Below are positions 1-8,576 of a DNA stretch of 64,000 nt, piece after piece. The DNA lies in the NCBI GenBank assembly GCA_023667395.1, contig JAMPAC010000002.1, forward strand, positions 62,001 to 126,000, given 5' to 3'. The translations under genes and the position numbers were made by a program. Numbering within the stretch: position 1 is the stretch's first letter; every line of letters begins with the position of its first letter. This stretch comes from Blautia sp. GTDB lineage: Bacteria > Bacillota > Clostridia > Lachnospirales > Lachnospiraceae. The notes under the pieces were generated by a model that had not been told where the DNA came from, ran no database searches, and worked only from the letters and a program-made list of their open reading frames with translations.

Positions 1-95
1 TCCGCAGGAAGTACTGGCAAAAAGGCGATGGATGTGTTATGCTGTACTTATCCGGTATTATCGGTATGAGTTCGCGGTGAAAGGGGGCATTTACT

Positions 96-287
96 ATGGA
101 TATTGCTGGTCTGTCAATGAATCTGAGCGCGGTTTCCACCATGTCGAAAGTCGGTACGGCGGTGCTCAGCCAGACATTGGATACCAACGAAGCGCTGGGC
201 CAGGGGCTGGTGGAAATGATAGATGCGGCTGCCATGGAAAGGAGCGTCAATCCGGCAGTTGGGGCAAACTTCGATATGCGTGTCTGA
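96..287 (+). CDS. YjfB-like putative motility protein
   Basis: Small 63-residue protein that starts MDIAGLSMNLSAVS and contains an AVLSQTLDTNE segment, the pattern of the YjfB family of putative motility proteins, which are small proteins found in flagellated Firmicutes. Its biochemical role is unknown. A purine-rich ribosome binding site (gaaaggggg) lies about 9 bases before the ATG. A strong terminator follows at about 306-341, so it is probably a single gene or the last of its transcript. No signal peptide or membrane segment is visible. Family assignment is by pattern recognition. Confidence 0.75.
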   Translation: MDIAGLSMNLSAVSTMSKVGTAVLSQTLDTNEALGQGLVEMIDAAAMERSVNPAVGANFDMRV

Positions 288-305
288 TCGTGGGCAAAAG
301 ACATG

Positions 306-341
306 AAACTGCCTGAAGGTAAAGCTTTGGGCAGTTTTTTT
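306..341 (+). terminator. Rho-independent terminator after the YjfB-like gene
   Basis: The arms aaactgcc and ggcagttt form a hairpin with a loop of about 15 bases, followed directly by a run of T. It lies just after the YjfB-like gene and before the PucR-like regulator. Confidence 0.8.
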
Positions 342-441
342 GTGAAATTTCATAAAAACCTATTGCTTTTTTATGTCGTTTTTTGTACTCTTTATATGAA
401 AGCTTTTTTAAGAATACAAAAGCGGAGAAAGCGGGGGCGCC

Positions 442-1527
442 ATGATTTCAAATCAGATACTGCAGAACACCATAGAAGGACTCAAAGGAATAGCAAGGGT
501 AGAATTTTGTGTCATGGATACGGACGGCAAGAGCGTCGCGTCCACTACTGATATGAAAAACTGTTCCAAAGCCGCGGTGGAGTTTGCGGCGTCGCCTGCG
601 GATTCCCAGGAGATACAGGGCTATCAGTATTTTAAGATCTTTGACGAACAGCAGCTGGAGTATGTGCTGGTGGCTGCGGGGGTCGGGGAAGACGTCTATA
701 TGATAGGTAAGATGGCGGCGTTTCAGCTGCAGAATCTTCTGGTGGCGTACAAGGAGCGTTTTGACAAGGATAATTTTGTCAAGAACCTGCTGTTGGATAA
801 CCTTCTGCTGGTGGATATCTACAGCCGTTCCAAGAAGCTGCACATCCAGACCGATGCGCCCAGGGCGGTTCTGGTCATAGAATCCGGGAACGGTAAGGAT
901 AATAATGTGCTGGAACTGGCAAGGACGCATCTTGGCAGCAACAGCAAGGATTTCGTCACCGCTGTGGATGAAAATGATGTGATCGTGGTCAAGGAACTTT
1001 TGGACAGCGATCCCGCCAGGGAAATCGACAAGGCGGCGAAGTCGCTGGGACATTTTCTGGAAAAGGAAGGGATCCAGGATCTTCGGATCGCCTATGGCAC
1101 TGTGATCCAGGAGATCAAGGAGGTCAGCCGCTCCTATAAAGAGGCCAAGATGGCGCTGGATGTGGGTAAGATCTTTTTTGATGAGAGAGAGATCGTCGCC
1201 TACAGCGAACTGGGGATCGGCCGTCTGATCTACCAGCTTCCCATACCGTTGTGTAAGATGTTCATCAGGGAGATTTTTGGCGGCAAGAGTCCTGATGAAT
1301 TTGATGAGGAGACGCTGACTACCATCCATAAGTTTTTTGAGAACAGCCTGAATGTCTCGGAGACTTCCAGACAGCTGTTCATTCACAGAAATACGCTGGT
1401 ATACCGCCTGGACAAACTTCAGAAGAGTACCGGGCTGGATCTGCGCGTGTTTGAGGACGCCATCACTTTCAAGATCGCGCTGATGGTGGTGAAGTATATG
1501 AAGTATATGGAAAATACAGACTTTTAG
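442..1527 (+). CDS. PucR/CdaR-type helix-turn-helix regulator
   Basis: 361-residue putative transcription factor. The C terminus (about residues 290-350) carries the PucR-type HTH_30 pattern: FENSLNVSETSRQLFIHRNT followed by LVYRLDKLQ. This domain is shared with sugar-diacid and purine-catabolism regulators. The middle (about 200-285) resembles the GGDEF-like CdaR linker domain, including an RIAYGTVIQEIKEVSRSYKEA stretch. The N terminus (about 1-110) may be a sensor domain but is not recognised. The effector is unknown. It stands alone between a terminator and ftsE, 30 bases upstream of ftsE, so it could share a transcript with the division genes. Confidence 0.75.
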   Translation: MISNQILQNTIEGLKGIARVEFCVMDTDGKSVASTTDMKNCSKAAVEFAASPADSQEIQGYQYFKIFDEQQLEYVLVAAGVGEDVYMIGKMAAFQLQNLLVAYKERFDKDNFVKNLLLDNLLLVDIYSRSKKLHIQTDAPRAVLVIESGNGKDNNVLELARTHLGSNSKDFVTAVDENDVIVVKELLDSDPAREIDKAAKSLGHFLEKEGIQDLRIAYGTVIQEIKEVSRSYKEAKMALDVGKIFFDEREIVAYSELGIGRLIYQLPIPLCKMFIREIFGGKSPDEFDEETLTTIHKFFENSLNVSETSRQLFIHRNTLVYRLDKLQKSTGLDLRVFEDAITFKIALMVVKYMKYMENTDF

Positions 1528-1557
1528 GGAAACGGCTTATAACAGGAAAGGAATTAC

Positions 1558-2301
1558 ATGGCAAATAAAGTAATGCAGAAAAAACGGCGGGAACAGATGA
1601 TAGCGAGGAACGGTGTCATCTACTTGGACAATGTGAGTAAATCATATTCCACGGGATCGCCCGCCCTGAATGGGATATCATTGAGCATTGAGAGAGGAGA
1701 ATTTGTATTCATCGTCGGGGACAGCGGTTCCGGCAAATCCACACTGATCAAATTATTGCTGCGGGAACTGACCGCTACCAGCGGCAATGTCTATGTGCTG
1801 GGGCATGACCTGGGTCGGCTGCGCCACGGGCAGATCCCGAAATTCCGCAGGAACCTGGGAGTGGTATTCCAGGATTTCCGTCTGCTGAACGACAGGAACG
1901 TATATGAGAATGTGGCGTTCGCGCAGCGTATCGTGGAGACCCCGGGCAGCGAGATCAGGAGGAATGTGCCCGCGATCCTTGCCACGGTGGGGCTTGCGGG
2001 GAAATATAAGGCCAAGACAACCCAGCTTTCCGGCGGCGAGCAGCAGCGTGTGGCGCTGGCCAGGGCGCTGATCAACAATCCTTCCATCCTGCTGGCGGAC
2101 GAGCCCACGGGCAACCTGGATCCCAAGAATTCATGGGAGATCATGAAACTCCTGGAGGAGATCAACGAGAGCGGCACTACCATTGTGGTGGTGACCCATA
2201 ACAGGGAGATCGTCAATGCCATGCGCAAGCGTGTCGTCACCATGAAAAAGGGGATTATTGTCAGCGACGAAGAGGGAGGGGAGTATCTTGATGAAGATTA
2301 G
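1558..2301 (+). CDS. ftsE: Cell division ATP-binding protein FtsE
   Basis: 247-residue ABC ATPase that partners with FtsX and couples ATP use to activation of periplasmic or surface peptidoglycan hydrolases during division. Visible motifs are Walker A GDSGSGKST (about 54-62), signature LSGGEQQR (about 158-165) and Walker B LLADEPTGNLD (about 178-188). The N terminus is about 15 residues longer than usual; the ATG at 1597 is an alternative start, but the upstream ATG has a good aaagga site. The 3' end overlaps ftsX by 11 bases, so the two are translationally coupled. Confidence 0.97.
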   Translation: MANKVMQKKRREQMIARNGVIYLDNVSKSYSTGSPALNGISLSIERGEFVFIVGDSGSGKSTLIKLLLRELTATSGNVYVLGHDLGRLRHGQIPKFRRNLGVVFQDFRLLNDRNVYENVAFAQRIVETPGSEIRRNVPAILATVGLAGKYKAKTTQLSGGEQQRVALARALINNPSILLADEPTGNLDPKNSWEIMKLLEEINESGTTIVVVTHNREIVNAMRKRVVTMKKGIIVSDEEGGEYLDED

Positions 2302-3238
2302 CAGCTTGTTCTACACGATCAGACAGGGCTTTGCCAATATCTTCCGCAATAAATGGTATTCCCTTGCATCCATAGCGACGATTTCCGCCTGCCTGTTTTT
2401 GTTCGGCATCTTTTATGCCATCGTGGCAAATTTTGAGAGCATCGTGAAGACGGCGGAGGAAGGCGTGTCCGTGACGGTGTTTTTCCATTATGAAGGAGAC
2501 GGCATCGAATACGGAACGAACTGCAGTCCTGACCATATGATCGCTTCCGATCAGCGGATCGAGGAAATTGGGCAGATGATCGCCAACCGTGCGGAGGTGT
2601 CGGATGTGAACTTTATTTCCGATGAAGAAGCATGGGACAATTGGGCAACCCAGAGTTACGGTGAGGTCTACGCGGTAGGTTTTCCGGAGAATCCCCTGGC
2701 GGGGGAAAACAGTTATGAGGTCTTTCTCAGCGATGTGTCCATGCAGAGCGCGCTGGTGACCTGGCTGGAATCCATACCGGAAGTGCGCAGGGTCAATTAT
2801 TCGGAACTGACCGCCAATACGTTGAGTGGTGTGAACCTGCTGATCGCCTATGTTTCCGTGGGGATCATCTTCATACTGCTGGCGGTCAGCATCTTCCTGA
2901 TCAGCAATACGGTTGCCATCGGTATTTCTGTCCGTTCCACGGAGATCAATATCATGAAATATATCGGCGCCACGGACTTCTTTGTGCGGGCTCCTTTCGT
3001 GCTGGAGGGTATGTTGATTGGATTGATGGGGGCGGCTATTCCCTTGGGGATCATTTACAGTATATACAATTACGCACTGACCTATGTGTTGGAGCGGTTT
3101 GAGATACTCAGCAGTTTCCTGAATTTCCTGTCCGTGGACGAATTGTTCAGGATCCTCACGCCCGTGTCGCTTGCGGTGGGCGTGGGAATCGGATTCATGG
3201 GGAGTTTTTCAACCGTGCGCAAGCATCTTCATGTATAA
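2291..3238 (+). CDS. ftsX: Cell division permease-like protein FtsX
   Basis: 315-residue membrane partner of FtsE. It has the family layout: a cytoplasmic start (MKISSLFYTIRQGFANIFRN), one membrane segment near residues 22-45, an extracellular domain of about 130 residues, then three membrane segments with the FtsX/MacB pattern VRSTEINIMKYIGATDFFVR. The start at 2291 was chosen because the purine-rich aggggag site just upstream fits it and the family begins with the short cytoplasmic helix. A longer reading from 2258 lies inside ftsE and is unlikely. The next gene encodes the probable hydrolase partner. Confidence 0.96.
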   Translation: MKISSLFYTIRQGFANIFRNKWYSLASIATISACLFLFGIFYAIVANFESIVKTAEEGVSVTVFFHYEGDGIEYGTNCSPDHMIASDQRIEEIGQMIANRAEVSDVNFISDEEAWDNWATQSYGEVYAVGFPENPLAGENSYEVFLSDVSMQSALVTWLESIPEVRRVNYSELTANTLSGVNLLIAYVSVGIIFILLAVSIFLISNTVAIGISVRSTEINIMKYIGATDFFVRAPFVLEGMLIGLMGAAIPLGIIYSIYNYALTYVLERFEILSSFLNFLSVDELFRILTPVSLAVGVGIGFMGSFSTVRKHLHV

Positions 3239-3250
3239 AGCAGGGGACTT

Positions 3251-4474
3251 ATGAAGAAACGATTTTTCTGTATATGCATTGCCCTGTTTACGGGGCTTGT
3301 CATCAGTACGCGTATAACAGCATCAGCAGCCAATATGTCTTCTATCACTTCTGACAGCATCAGGGAGAAAGAAGAACAGATCGAGCAGGCGGAAAAGGAA
3401 AGGGAAGCGCTTCAGAATGGGCTTACCAACCTGCAGGCGATCAAGAAAGACCTGGAATCCCAGAAGGCGAATCTGAAAGAATATGTGGCTCAGCTGGATA
3501 ACAGCCTGAAAGAAATAGAAGAGAATATTGCCAGCCTGAATCAGCAGATCAGCGTCAAGGAGGAAGAGATCAGCCAGAATGAAGTGGAACTGGAAGCGGC
3601 CCTGGAGCGGGAAGAAAACCAGAAAGAATCCATGATCACCCGCATAAGATTTACGTATGAGACGGGAACGCCGCAGCTGACGGATCTGCTGTTGAGGGCT
3701 TCCGGTTTCGCGGATTTTCTGAACAAGGCGGATTATGCGGAAAAGGTGATGGCTTATGACCAGAAGATGCTGCAGGATTATGTGACCATACGGGAGTATG
3801 TGGAACTTTGCAGGGAAGAACTGGAGCTGGAGAAACAGATCCTGGATCAGGCAAAATATAATGTGGAACTGGAGCAGCAGAGCCTGGAGGAACTGATCGA
3901 CCAGAAATCAAGGGATATCATTAGTTATGAGACGGATATCAGCAACAAGGAAAATGCCATTAAGGAATATGAGGCGGAAATAGAAGCGCAGAATGCGGAG
4001 ATCGCGGCGCTGGAGGCGGCTATTGCCGAGGAGAAGAAAAGGATCATTGCCAGCAATGGCACGGTTCTGACCTATGACGGCGGCGTATTTAAGTTCCCTC
4101 TGGCAACTTATACCAGGATATCAGATGATTATGGGCCGCGGATCCATCCCACATTGGGGGTGGAGCAGTTTCACAATGGCGTGGACTTCGCGGCGCCGAA
4201 AGGAACCGCTATTTATGCGGCTTACGACGGAGTGGTGGTGGCGGCGACTTACAGCGGCAGCATGGGGAATTACGTGATGATCGACCATGGGGACGGGCTG
4301 TATACCGTGTATATGCACGCGTCCGCGCTCTATGTGGAAAAAGATGACATTGTGGTGAGGGGGGAGACCATTGCGGCAGTGGGAAGTACCGGAAGATCCA
4401 CCGGCAATCACCTGCATTTCAGCGTGAGGCTGAACGGAGCATACACTTCTCCGTGGAATTATTTGAGCGAATAA
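3251..4474 (+). CDS. Secreted coiled-coil M23 peptidase (EnvC/PcsB-like role)
   Basis: 407 residues. A signal peptide covers about 1-27 (lysine-rich start, hydrophobic core, TASAA cleavage region). A long Glu/Lys/Gln-rich coiled coil spans about 35-275, and an M23 (LytM) domain about 290-405. The M23 zinc-site residues appear intact: HNGVD early in the domain and HLHF near the end. It is therefore either an active endopeptidase or a metal-competent relative of EnvC. The position right after ftsEX suggests that FtsX acts on the coiled coil to control cell-wall cleavage, as known for EnvC, PcsB and CwlO; this is inference from context. Confidence 0.9.
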   Translation: MKKRFFCICIALFTGLVISTRITASAANMSSITSDSIREKEEQIEQAEKEREALQNGLTNLQAIKKDLESQKANLKEYVAQLDNSLKEIEENIASLNQQISVKEEEISQNEVELEAALEREENQKESMITRIRFTYETGTPQLTDLLLRASGFADFLNKADYAEKVMAYDQKMLQDYVTIREYVELCREELELEKQILDQAKYNVELEQQSLEELIDQKSRDIISYETDISNKENAIKEYEAEIEAQNAEIAALEAAIAEEKKRIIASNGTVLTYDGGVFKFPLATYTRISDDYGPRIHPTLGVEQFHNGVDFAAPKGTAIYAAYDGVVVAATYSGSMGNYVMIDHGDGLYTVYMHASALYVEKDDIVVRGETIAAVGSTGRSTGNHLHFSVRLNGAYTSPWNYLSE

Positions 4475-4490
4475 TGTGAAAGGAGTCATT

Positions 4491-5858
4491 ATGGACGAAA
4501 ATACAAGTTATTTTGACCATATTTCAACAAATGAGCCTGCTGCACCTATGGGTACTGAAGTTTATTCCGGGGCGCAGGTAAGCCGCAGCAAAGCGCGTAA
4601 AAAGCCGCGCAGAGAGTCGGAAGGCAGCGGAAAGGGATTGTTTTTTGGGGGTATGATCCTGGGACTGGCAGGCTCGCTTCTGATCTTTGCCATTGCCTAT
4701 ATCGCCTTTGGCATGCAGAATTCCATACAGCAGATGACCGGGCAGACCGTTCAGGCGGAACTGAAAGAAGGCTCTGCCATTACTTCGGAACTCATCGCCA
4801 AGCTGCAGGGGCTGGAGGAGACCATTGATAAATATTATTACCTGGGAGAAGTGACCAATGAGGAACTTCAGACAGGTATTTACAGGGGCATCATGGAGGC
4901 TCTGGGGGATCCGTATTCCGAGTATTATTCCGCAGAAGAACTGCAGGCGCTGATGGAGCAGACGGAAGGCGTTTATTATGGGATCGGCGCATACATCGGA
5001 CTGGATACGGAGACGTCCCTGCCCAAGATCAGCGGCGTCATTGCGGGAGCGCCCGCAGAGGCCGCCGACCTGCGTGCAAACGACCTGATCTATGAGGTGG
5101 ATGGGGAATCCACTTACGGGCTGACCCTGACAGAGGTGGTTGCCATGATCAAGGGACCGGAGGCAACGGATGTGGTCCTGACCATTGTCAGGGAGGGAGA
5201 GACCGGTTATCTGGATGTCACCGTGCCCCGGAAGAAAGTGGAGACACCCACCGTTTCCCTGAAGATGATGGAGGACGGGATGGCTTATATCCAGGTCACT
5301 GAATTTGACGAGGTGACGGTGGATCAGTTTGCGGACGCCCTGGCTACGGCCAGGGGGTCAGGCATGAAAGGAATGATCCTGGATCTGCGGGCAAATCCGG
5401 GAGGAAGCCTGAATTCGGTAGTGGAAATGGCCAGGATGCTTCTACCGGAGGGAATGATCGTATACACGGAGGATAAGAACGGTAAGCGTCAGGAATATAA
5501 ATGTGACGGCAAGAGGGAATTTGATCTGCCCATGGTAGTGCTGGTGGATATGAATTCTGCAAGCGCTTCCGAGATCATGGCGGGAGCCATCAAGGATTAT
5601 GGCATCGGCACGCTGGTGGGAACGACCACCTTTGGAAAGGGGATCGTGCAGTCGATCAAGCCTTTTAAAGACGGTTCCGCCGTGAAGATCACCATCAGTG
5701 CGTATTACACGCCCAACGGGAATAATATCCATGGCATTGGCATTGAGCCTGATGTGGTGGTGGAATTTGACGGCGAGGCGTACTATGGCAGCGAGGAGCG
5801 CCCGGACAATCAGCTGGAAAAGGCGAAAGAGGTGCTGTTGGAGATGATGGGGAAATAG
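4491..5858 (+). CDS. ctpA: S41-family C-terminal processing protease
   Basis: 455 residues with a lysine/arginine-rich cytoplasmic start, one membrane anchor (GLFFGGMILGLAGSLLIFAI, about 46-70), a PDZ domain (about 150-235) and an S41 tail-specific protease domain. Catalytic serine lies in NSASASEIMAG and the lysine in TTFGKGIVQ. The ATG at 4491 has the site aaaggag; a GTG at 4476 would overlap that site. Proteases of this family trim the C termini of envelope proteins. It is the last gene of the ftsEX-hydrolase group and may process the hydrolase, but no substrate is shown here. Confidence 0.92.
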   Translation: MDENTSYFDHISTNEPAAPMGTEVYSGAQVSRSKARKKPRRESEGSGKGLFFGGMILGLAGSLLIFAIAYIAFGMQNSIQQMTGQTVQAELKEGSAITSELIAKLQGLEETIDKYYYLGEVTNEELQTGIYRGIMEALGDPYSEYYSAEELQALMEQTEGVYYGIGAYIGLDTETSLPKISGVIAGAPAEAADLRANDLIYEVDGESTYGLTLTEVVAMIKGPEATDVVLTIVREGETGYLDVTVPRKKVETPTVSLKMMEDGMAYIQVTEFDEVTVDQFADALATARGSGMKGMILDLRANPGGSLNSVVEMARMLLPEGMIVYTEDKNGKRQEYKCDGKREFDLPMVVLVDMNSASASEIMAGAIKDYGIGTLVGTTTFGKGIVQSIKPFKDGSAVKITISAYYTPNGNNIHGIGIEPDVVVEFDGEAYYGSEERPDNQLEKAKEVLLEMMGK

Positions 5859-6024
5859 GGTAACGGTGATTTCAATGCGGCCGCATGGACTGGAGGTTCC
5901 AGTATGCGGTCGGTGTTTGATACAGAAGTGCTTCGGACAAAATTTGGCGATTGTAACAAGAGATTCCATTATTCATAAATATGACGTAAATACGGTTTGG
6001 TAATGATCGTGACAGGAGGAAAAA

Positions 6025-6345
6025 ATGACATATCAAGAGGTGTTTGAAACATTTAAGAATCAATTCAAGGATGCGGATGTAAGCAGTATTCAAGGTCATC
6101 TTGCTTATCAGTTTAACATTGTCGGAGATGGAGCCGGTGCGTTCTATGCAGAAGTAAATGAGGGCAGATTATCGATTGAGCCATACGAGTATTATGACAG
6201 GGATGTGCTGTTTACCTGTAAGGCGGATGTGCTCTTTAAGATCATTTCAGGGAAAACAGATCCGGTTGCTGCATTTACATTAGGGAAACTGAAAGTAGAG
6301 GGGAGCATCGAAAAGGCTCTGCTGTTGAAGAATATGATTAAGTAA
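6025..6345 (+). CDS. SCP2 sterol-carrier domain protein
   Basis: 106-residue cytosolic protein made of one SCP2-like domain: an amphipathic start, a beta-rich middle (LAYQFNIVGDGAGAFYAEVN) and the typical end in which a hydrophobic ligand pocket is closed (KIISGKTDPVAAFTLGKLKVEGS). Bacterial SCP2 proteins bind lipids or acyl groups, but the ligand of this one is unknown. It has a good site (aggagg) and ends before a strong terminator, so it is probably its own transcript or a tail to the previous one. Confidence 0.85.
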   Translation: MTYQEVFETFKNQFKDADVSSIQGHLAYQFNIVGDGAGAFYAEVNEGRLSIEPYEYYDRDVLFTCKADVLFKIISGKTDPVAAFTLGKLKVEGSIEKALLLKNMIK

Positions 6346-6384
6346 GTTTGTTATGTTTTGTATAAAATATATGGGATGATTGAA

Positions 6385-6422
6385 AAGGAGTGTTCCGGAT
6401 AAAAGGAATGCTCCTTATTTTT
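6385..6422 (+). terminator. Rho-independent terminator after the SCP2 gene
   Basis: A 12-base-pair stem (aaggagtgttcc with ggaatgctcctt, two G-U pairs) with an 8-base loop is followed by attttt. It separates the SCP2 gene from uvrB. Confidence 0.85.
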
Positions 6423-6451
6423 GCGCAGGGGATTATAAGAGAATGGGGAAA

Positions 6452-6463
6452 GAACAAAAGTTC
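6452..6463. promoter_or_regulatory. LexA (DinR-type) SOS box upstream of uvrB
   Basis: GAACaaaaGTTC is a perfect inverted repeat of the GAAC-N4-GTTC core used by LexA/DinR in Gram-positive bacteria. It sits about 80 bases before the uvrB start, after the upstream terminator, the expected place for SOS control of uvrB-uvrA. Confidence 0.8.
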
Positions 6464-6540
6464 GATTTTCTATCTATACAAATCCAGCGGTTTGTGGTAA
6501 GATAATAAGGCTTTGAGGAAAGCAGTGGGAGGGTCTGCTT

Positions 6541-8532
6541 ATGGATCATTTCAAACTTCATTCAGAATACCAGCCTACAGGCGACCAGCCGCAGGCGATA
6601 GAAGCCCTGGTAAAAGGCTTCCAGGAAGGCAATCAGTTCCAGACTCTGCTGGGTGTCACGGGATCAGGAAAAACTTTCACGATGGCAAACGTGATCCAGG
6701 CTCTTAACAAGCCGACTTTGGTCATAGCCCACAATAAAACCCTTGCCGGGCAGCTGTACGGGGAGTTCAGGGAATTTTTCCCTGAGAATGCGGTGGAATA
6801 TTTTGTGAGTTACTACGACTACTACCAGCCCGAGGCCTATGTGCCCTCCTCCGATACCTACATTGCCAAGGACTCCGCCATCAATGATGAGATTGACAAA
6901 CTGCGGCTCTCCGCCACCGTTTCCCTGACGGAGAGGCGGGATGTGATCGTGGTGGCCAGCGTGTCCTGTATTTATGGCCTGGGCAGCCCTGACGAGTATC
7001 AGGATATGGTGGTGTCCCTGCGTCCGGGAATGGTGAAAGACAGGGATCAGGTTCTGCGGGAACTGGTGGACATGCAGTACACCAGGAATGAGATGGATAT
7101 GCAGAGAGGATGCTTCCGGGTTCACGGGGATGTGGTGGAGGTATATCCTGCCCAGGGCGGCGATTACTTTATCCGCATTGAATTTTTCGGGGACGAGATC
7201 GACCGGATCGCGGAGGTGGAGCCTCTTTCCGGCAAAGTCCATGCGGAGTTGAAACATATCGCCATCTTTCCGGCGTCCCATTATGTGGTTTCCCAGGAGA
7301 AGATTAAAATTGCATGTGATAATATTGAGAAAGAAATGGAAGAGCGGGTGCGCTTTTTTAAGGGGGAGGACAAGCTGATCGAAGCGCAGCGCATTGCGGA
7401 GAGGACGAATTTTGATGTGGAGATGCTGCGGGAAACGGGCTTTTGTTCCGGCATTGAAAATTATTCCAGGCATCTGAACGGTTCGAAGCCCGGGGAGCCG
7501 CCCATGACGCTGATGGATTTCTTCCGGGATGATTTCCTGATCATCATAGACGAATCCCATATGACCATTCCCCAGATCAGGGGCATGTACGCAGGGGATC
7601 GTTCCCGCAAGAATACATTGGTGGAATATGGTTTCCGGCTGCCTTCGGCGCTGGATAACAGGCCCCTGAATTTCGAGGAATTTGAGGCGCATATCGACCA
7701 GATGATGTTTGTGTCGGCGACGCCCTCCGACTATGAGGAGGCTCATGAACTGCTCCGCACGGAACAGATCATCCGTCCCACCGGGCTTCTGGATCCGGAG
7801 GTGGACGTGCGGCCTGTGGAGGGACAGATCGATGACCTGATCGGGGAGATAAACAAGACCGTGGCGGCGCATAATAAAGTACTGATCACCACCCTGACAA
7901 AGCGCATGGCGGAGGATCTTACCGATTACATGAATGAGGTGGGCATCCGGGTAAAATATCTGCACTCCGATATCGACACGCTGGAGAGGGCGGAGATCAT
8001 CCGGGATATGCGTCTGGATGTGTTCGATGTGCTGGTGGGCATCAACCTGCTGCGGGAGGGTCTGGATATCCCGGAGATCGCGTTGGTGGCCATACTGGAT
8101 GCGGATAAGGAGGGTTTCCTGCGGAGCAGCACCTCCCTGATCCAGACTATTGGACGTGCGGCGCGGAATGCGGAGGGGCACGTGGTCATGTACGCAGATA
8201 CCGTTACGGATTCCATGCGGGTTGCGCTGGATGAGACGAACCGCCGCCGGGAGATCCAGATGAAATATAACGAGGAGCATGGGATCACTCCCCAGACCAT
8301 CCAGAAAGCTGTCCGCGACCTGATCAGTATTTCCAAGGCGGTGGCGAAGGAAGAGATGCAGTTTGAGAAGGATCCTGAATCCATGAGCCGGAAAGAATTG
8401 GAGAAGCTGATCGCGGAGGTGCAGAAGAAGATGCAGAGGGCTGCGTCGGATCTCAATTTTGAGGCTGCGGCGGAACTGCGCGACAAAATGATAGAGTTGA
8501 AGAAGAACCTGCAGCAGTTGAGCGAGGATTGA
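6541..8532 (+). CDS. uvrB: Excinuclease ABC subunit UvrB
   Basis: 663-residue damage-verifying helicase of nucleotide excision repair. Walker [15 protein letters not shown] lies near residue 40. The beta-hairpin region [13 protein letters not shown], the DESH box (IIIDESHMT) and the late helicase motif QTIGRAARN are all present. The last 40 residues form the UVR motif that binds UvrC. Length is normal for the family. A gggagg site precedes the ATG. With uvrA 44 bases downstream it forms a uvrBA operon behind the SOS box. Confidence 0.98.
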   Translation: MDHFKLHSEYQPTGDQPQAIEALVKGFQEGNQFQTLLGVTGSGKTFTMANVIQALNKPTLVIAHNKTLAGQLYGEFREFFPENAVEYFVSYYDYYQPEAYVPSSDTYIAKDSAINDEIDKLRLSATVSLTERRDVIVVASVSCIYGLGSPDEYQDMVVSLRPGMVKDRDQVLRELVDMQYTRNEMDMQRGCFRVHGDVVEVYPAQGGDYFIRIEFFGDEIDRIAEVEPLSGKVHAELKHIAIFPASHYVVSQEKIKIACDNIEKEMEERVRFFKGEDKLIEAQRIAERTNFDVEMLRETGFCSGIENYSRHLNGSKPGEPPMTLMDFFRDDFLIIIDESHMTIPQIRGMYAGDRSRKNTLVEYGFRLPSALDNRPLNFEEFEAHIDQMMFVSATPSDYEEAHELLRTEQIIRPTGLLDPEVDVRPVEGQIDDLIGEINKTVAAHNKVLITTLTKRMAEDLTDYMNEVGIRVKYLHSDIDTLERAEIIRDMRLDVFDVLVGINLLREGLDIPEIALVAILDADKEGFLRSSTSLIQTIGRAARNAEGHVVMYADTVTDSMRVALDETNRRREIQMKYNEEHGITPQTIQKAVRDLISISKAVAKEEMQFEKDPESMSRKELEKLIAEVQKKMQRAASDLNFEAAAELRDKMIELKKNLQQLSED

Positions 8533-8576
8533 AAAGATAAATAAGAAACAAGAATCAGAAAAGGAAGATAAAAACG

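Noticed and set aside
1-95. Possible end of an upstream gene at the window edge
   Set aside because: Three frames are open for a short distance and none shows a recognisable protein end, so no call was made.
5876-5920. Hairpin-like sequence after the CtpA-type gene (cgcat..actgg with ccagtatgcg)
   Set aside because: The stem has a two-base bulge and no T tract follows, so neither a terminator nor a riboswitch can be supported.
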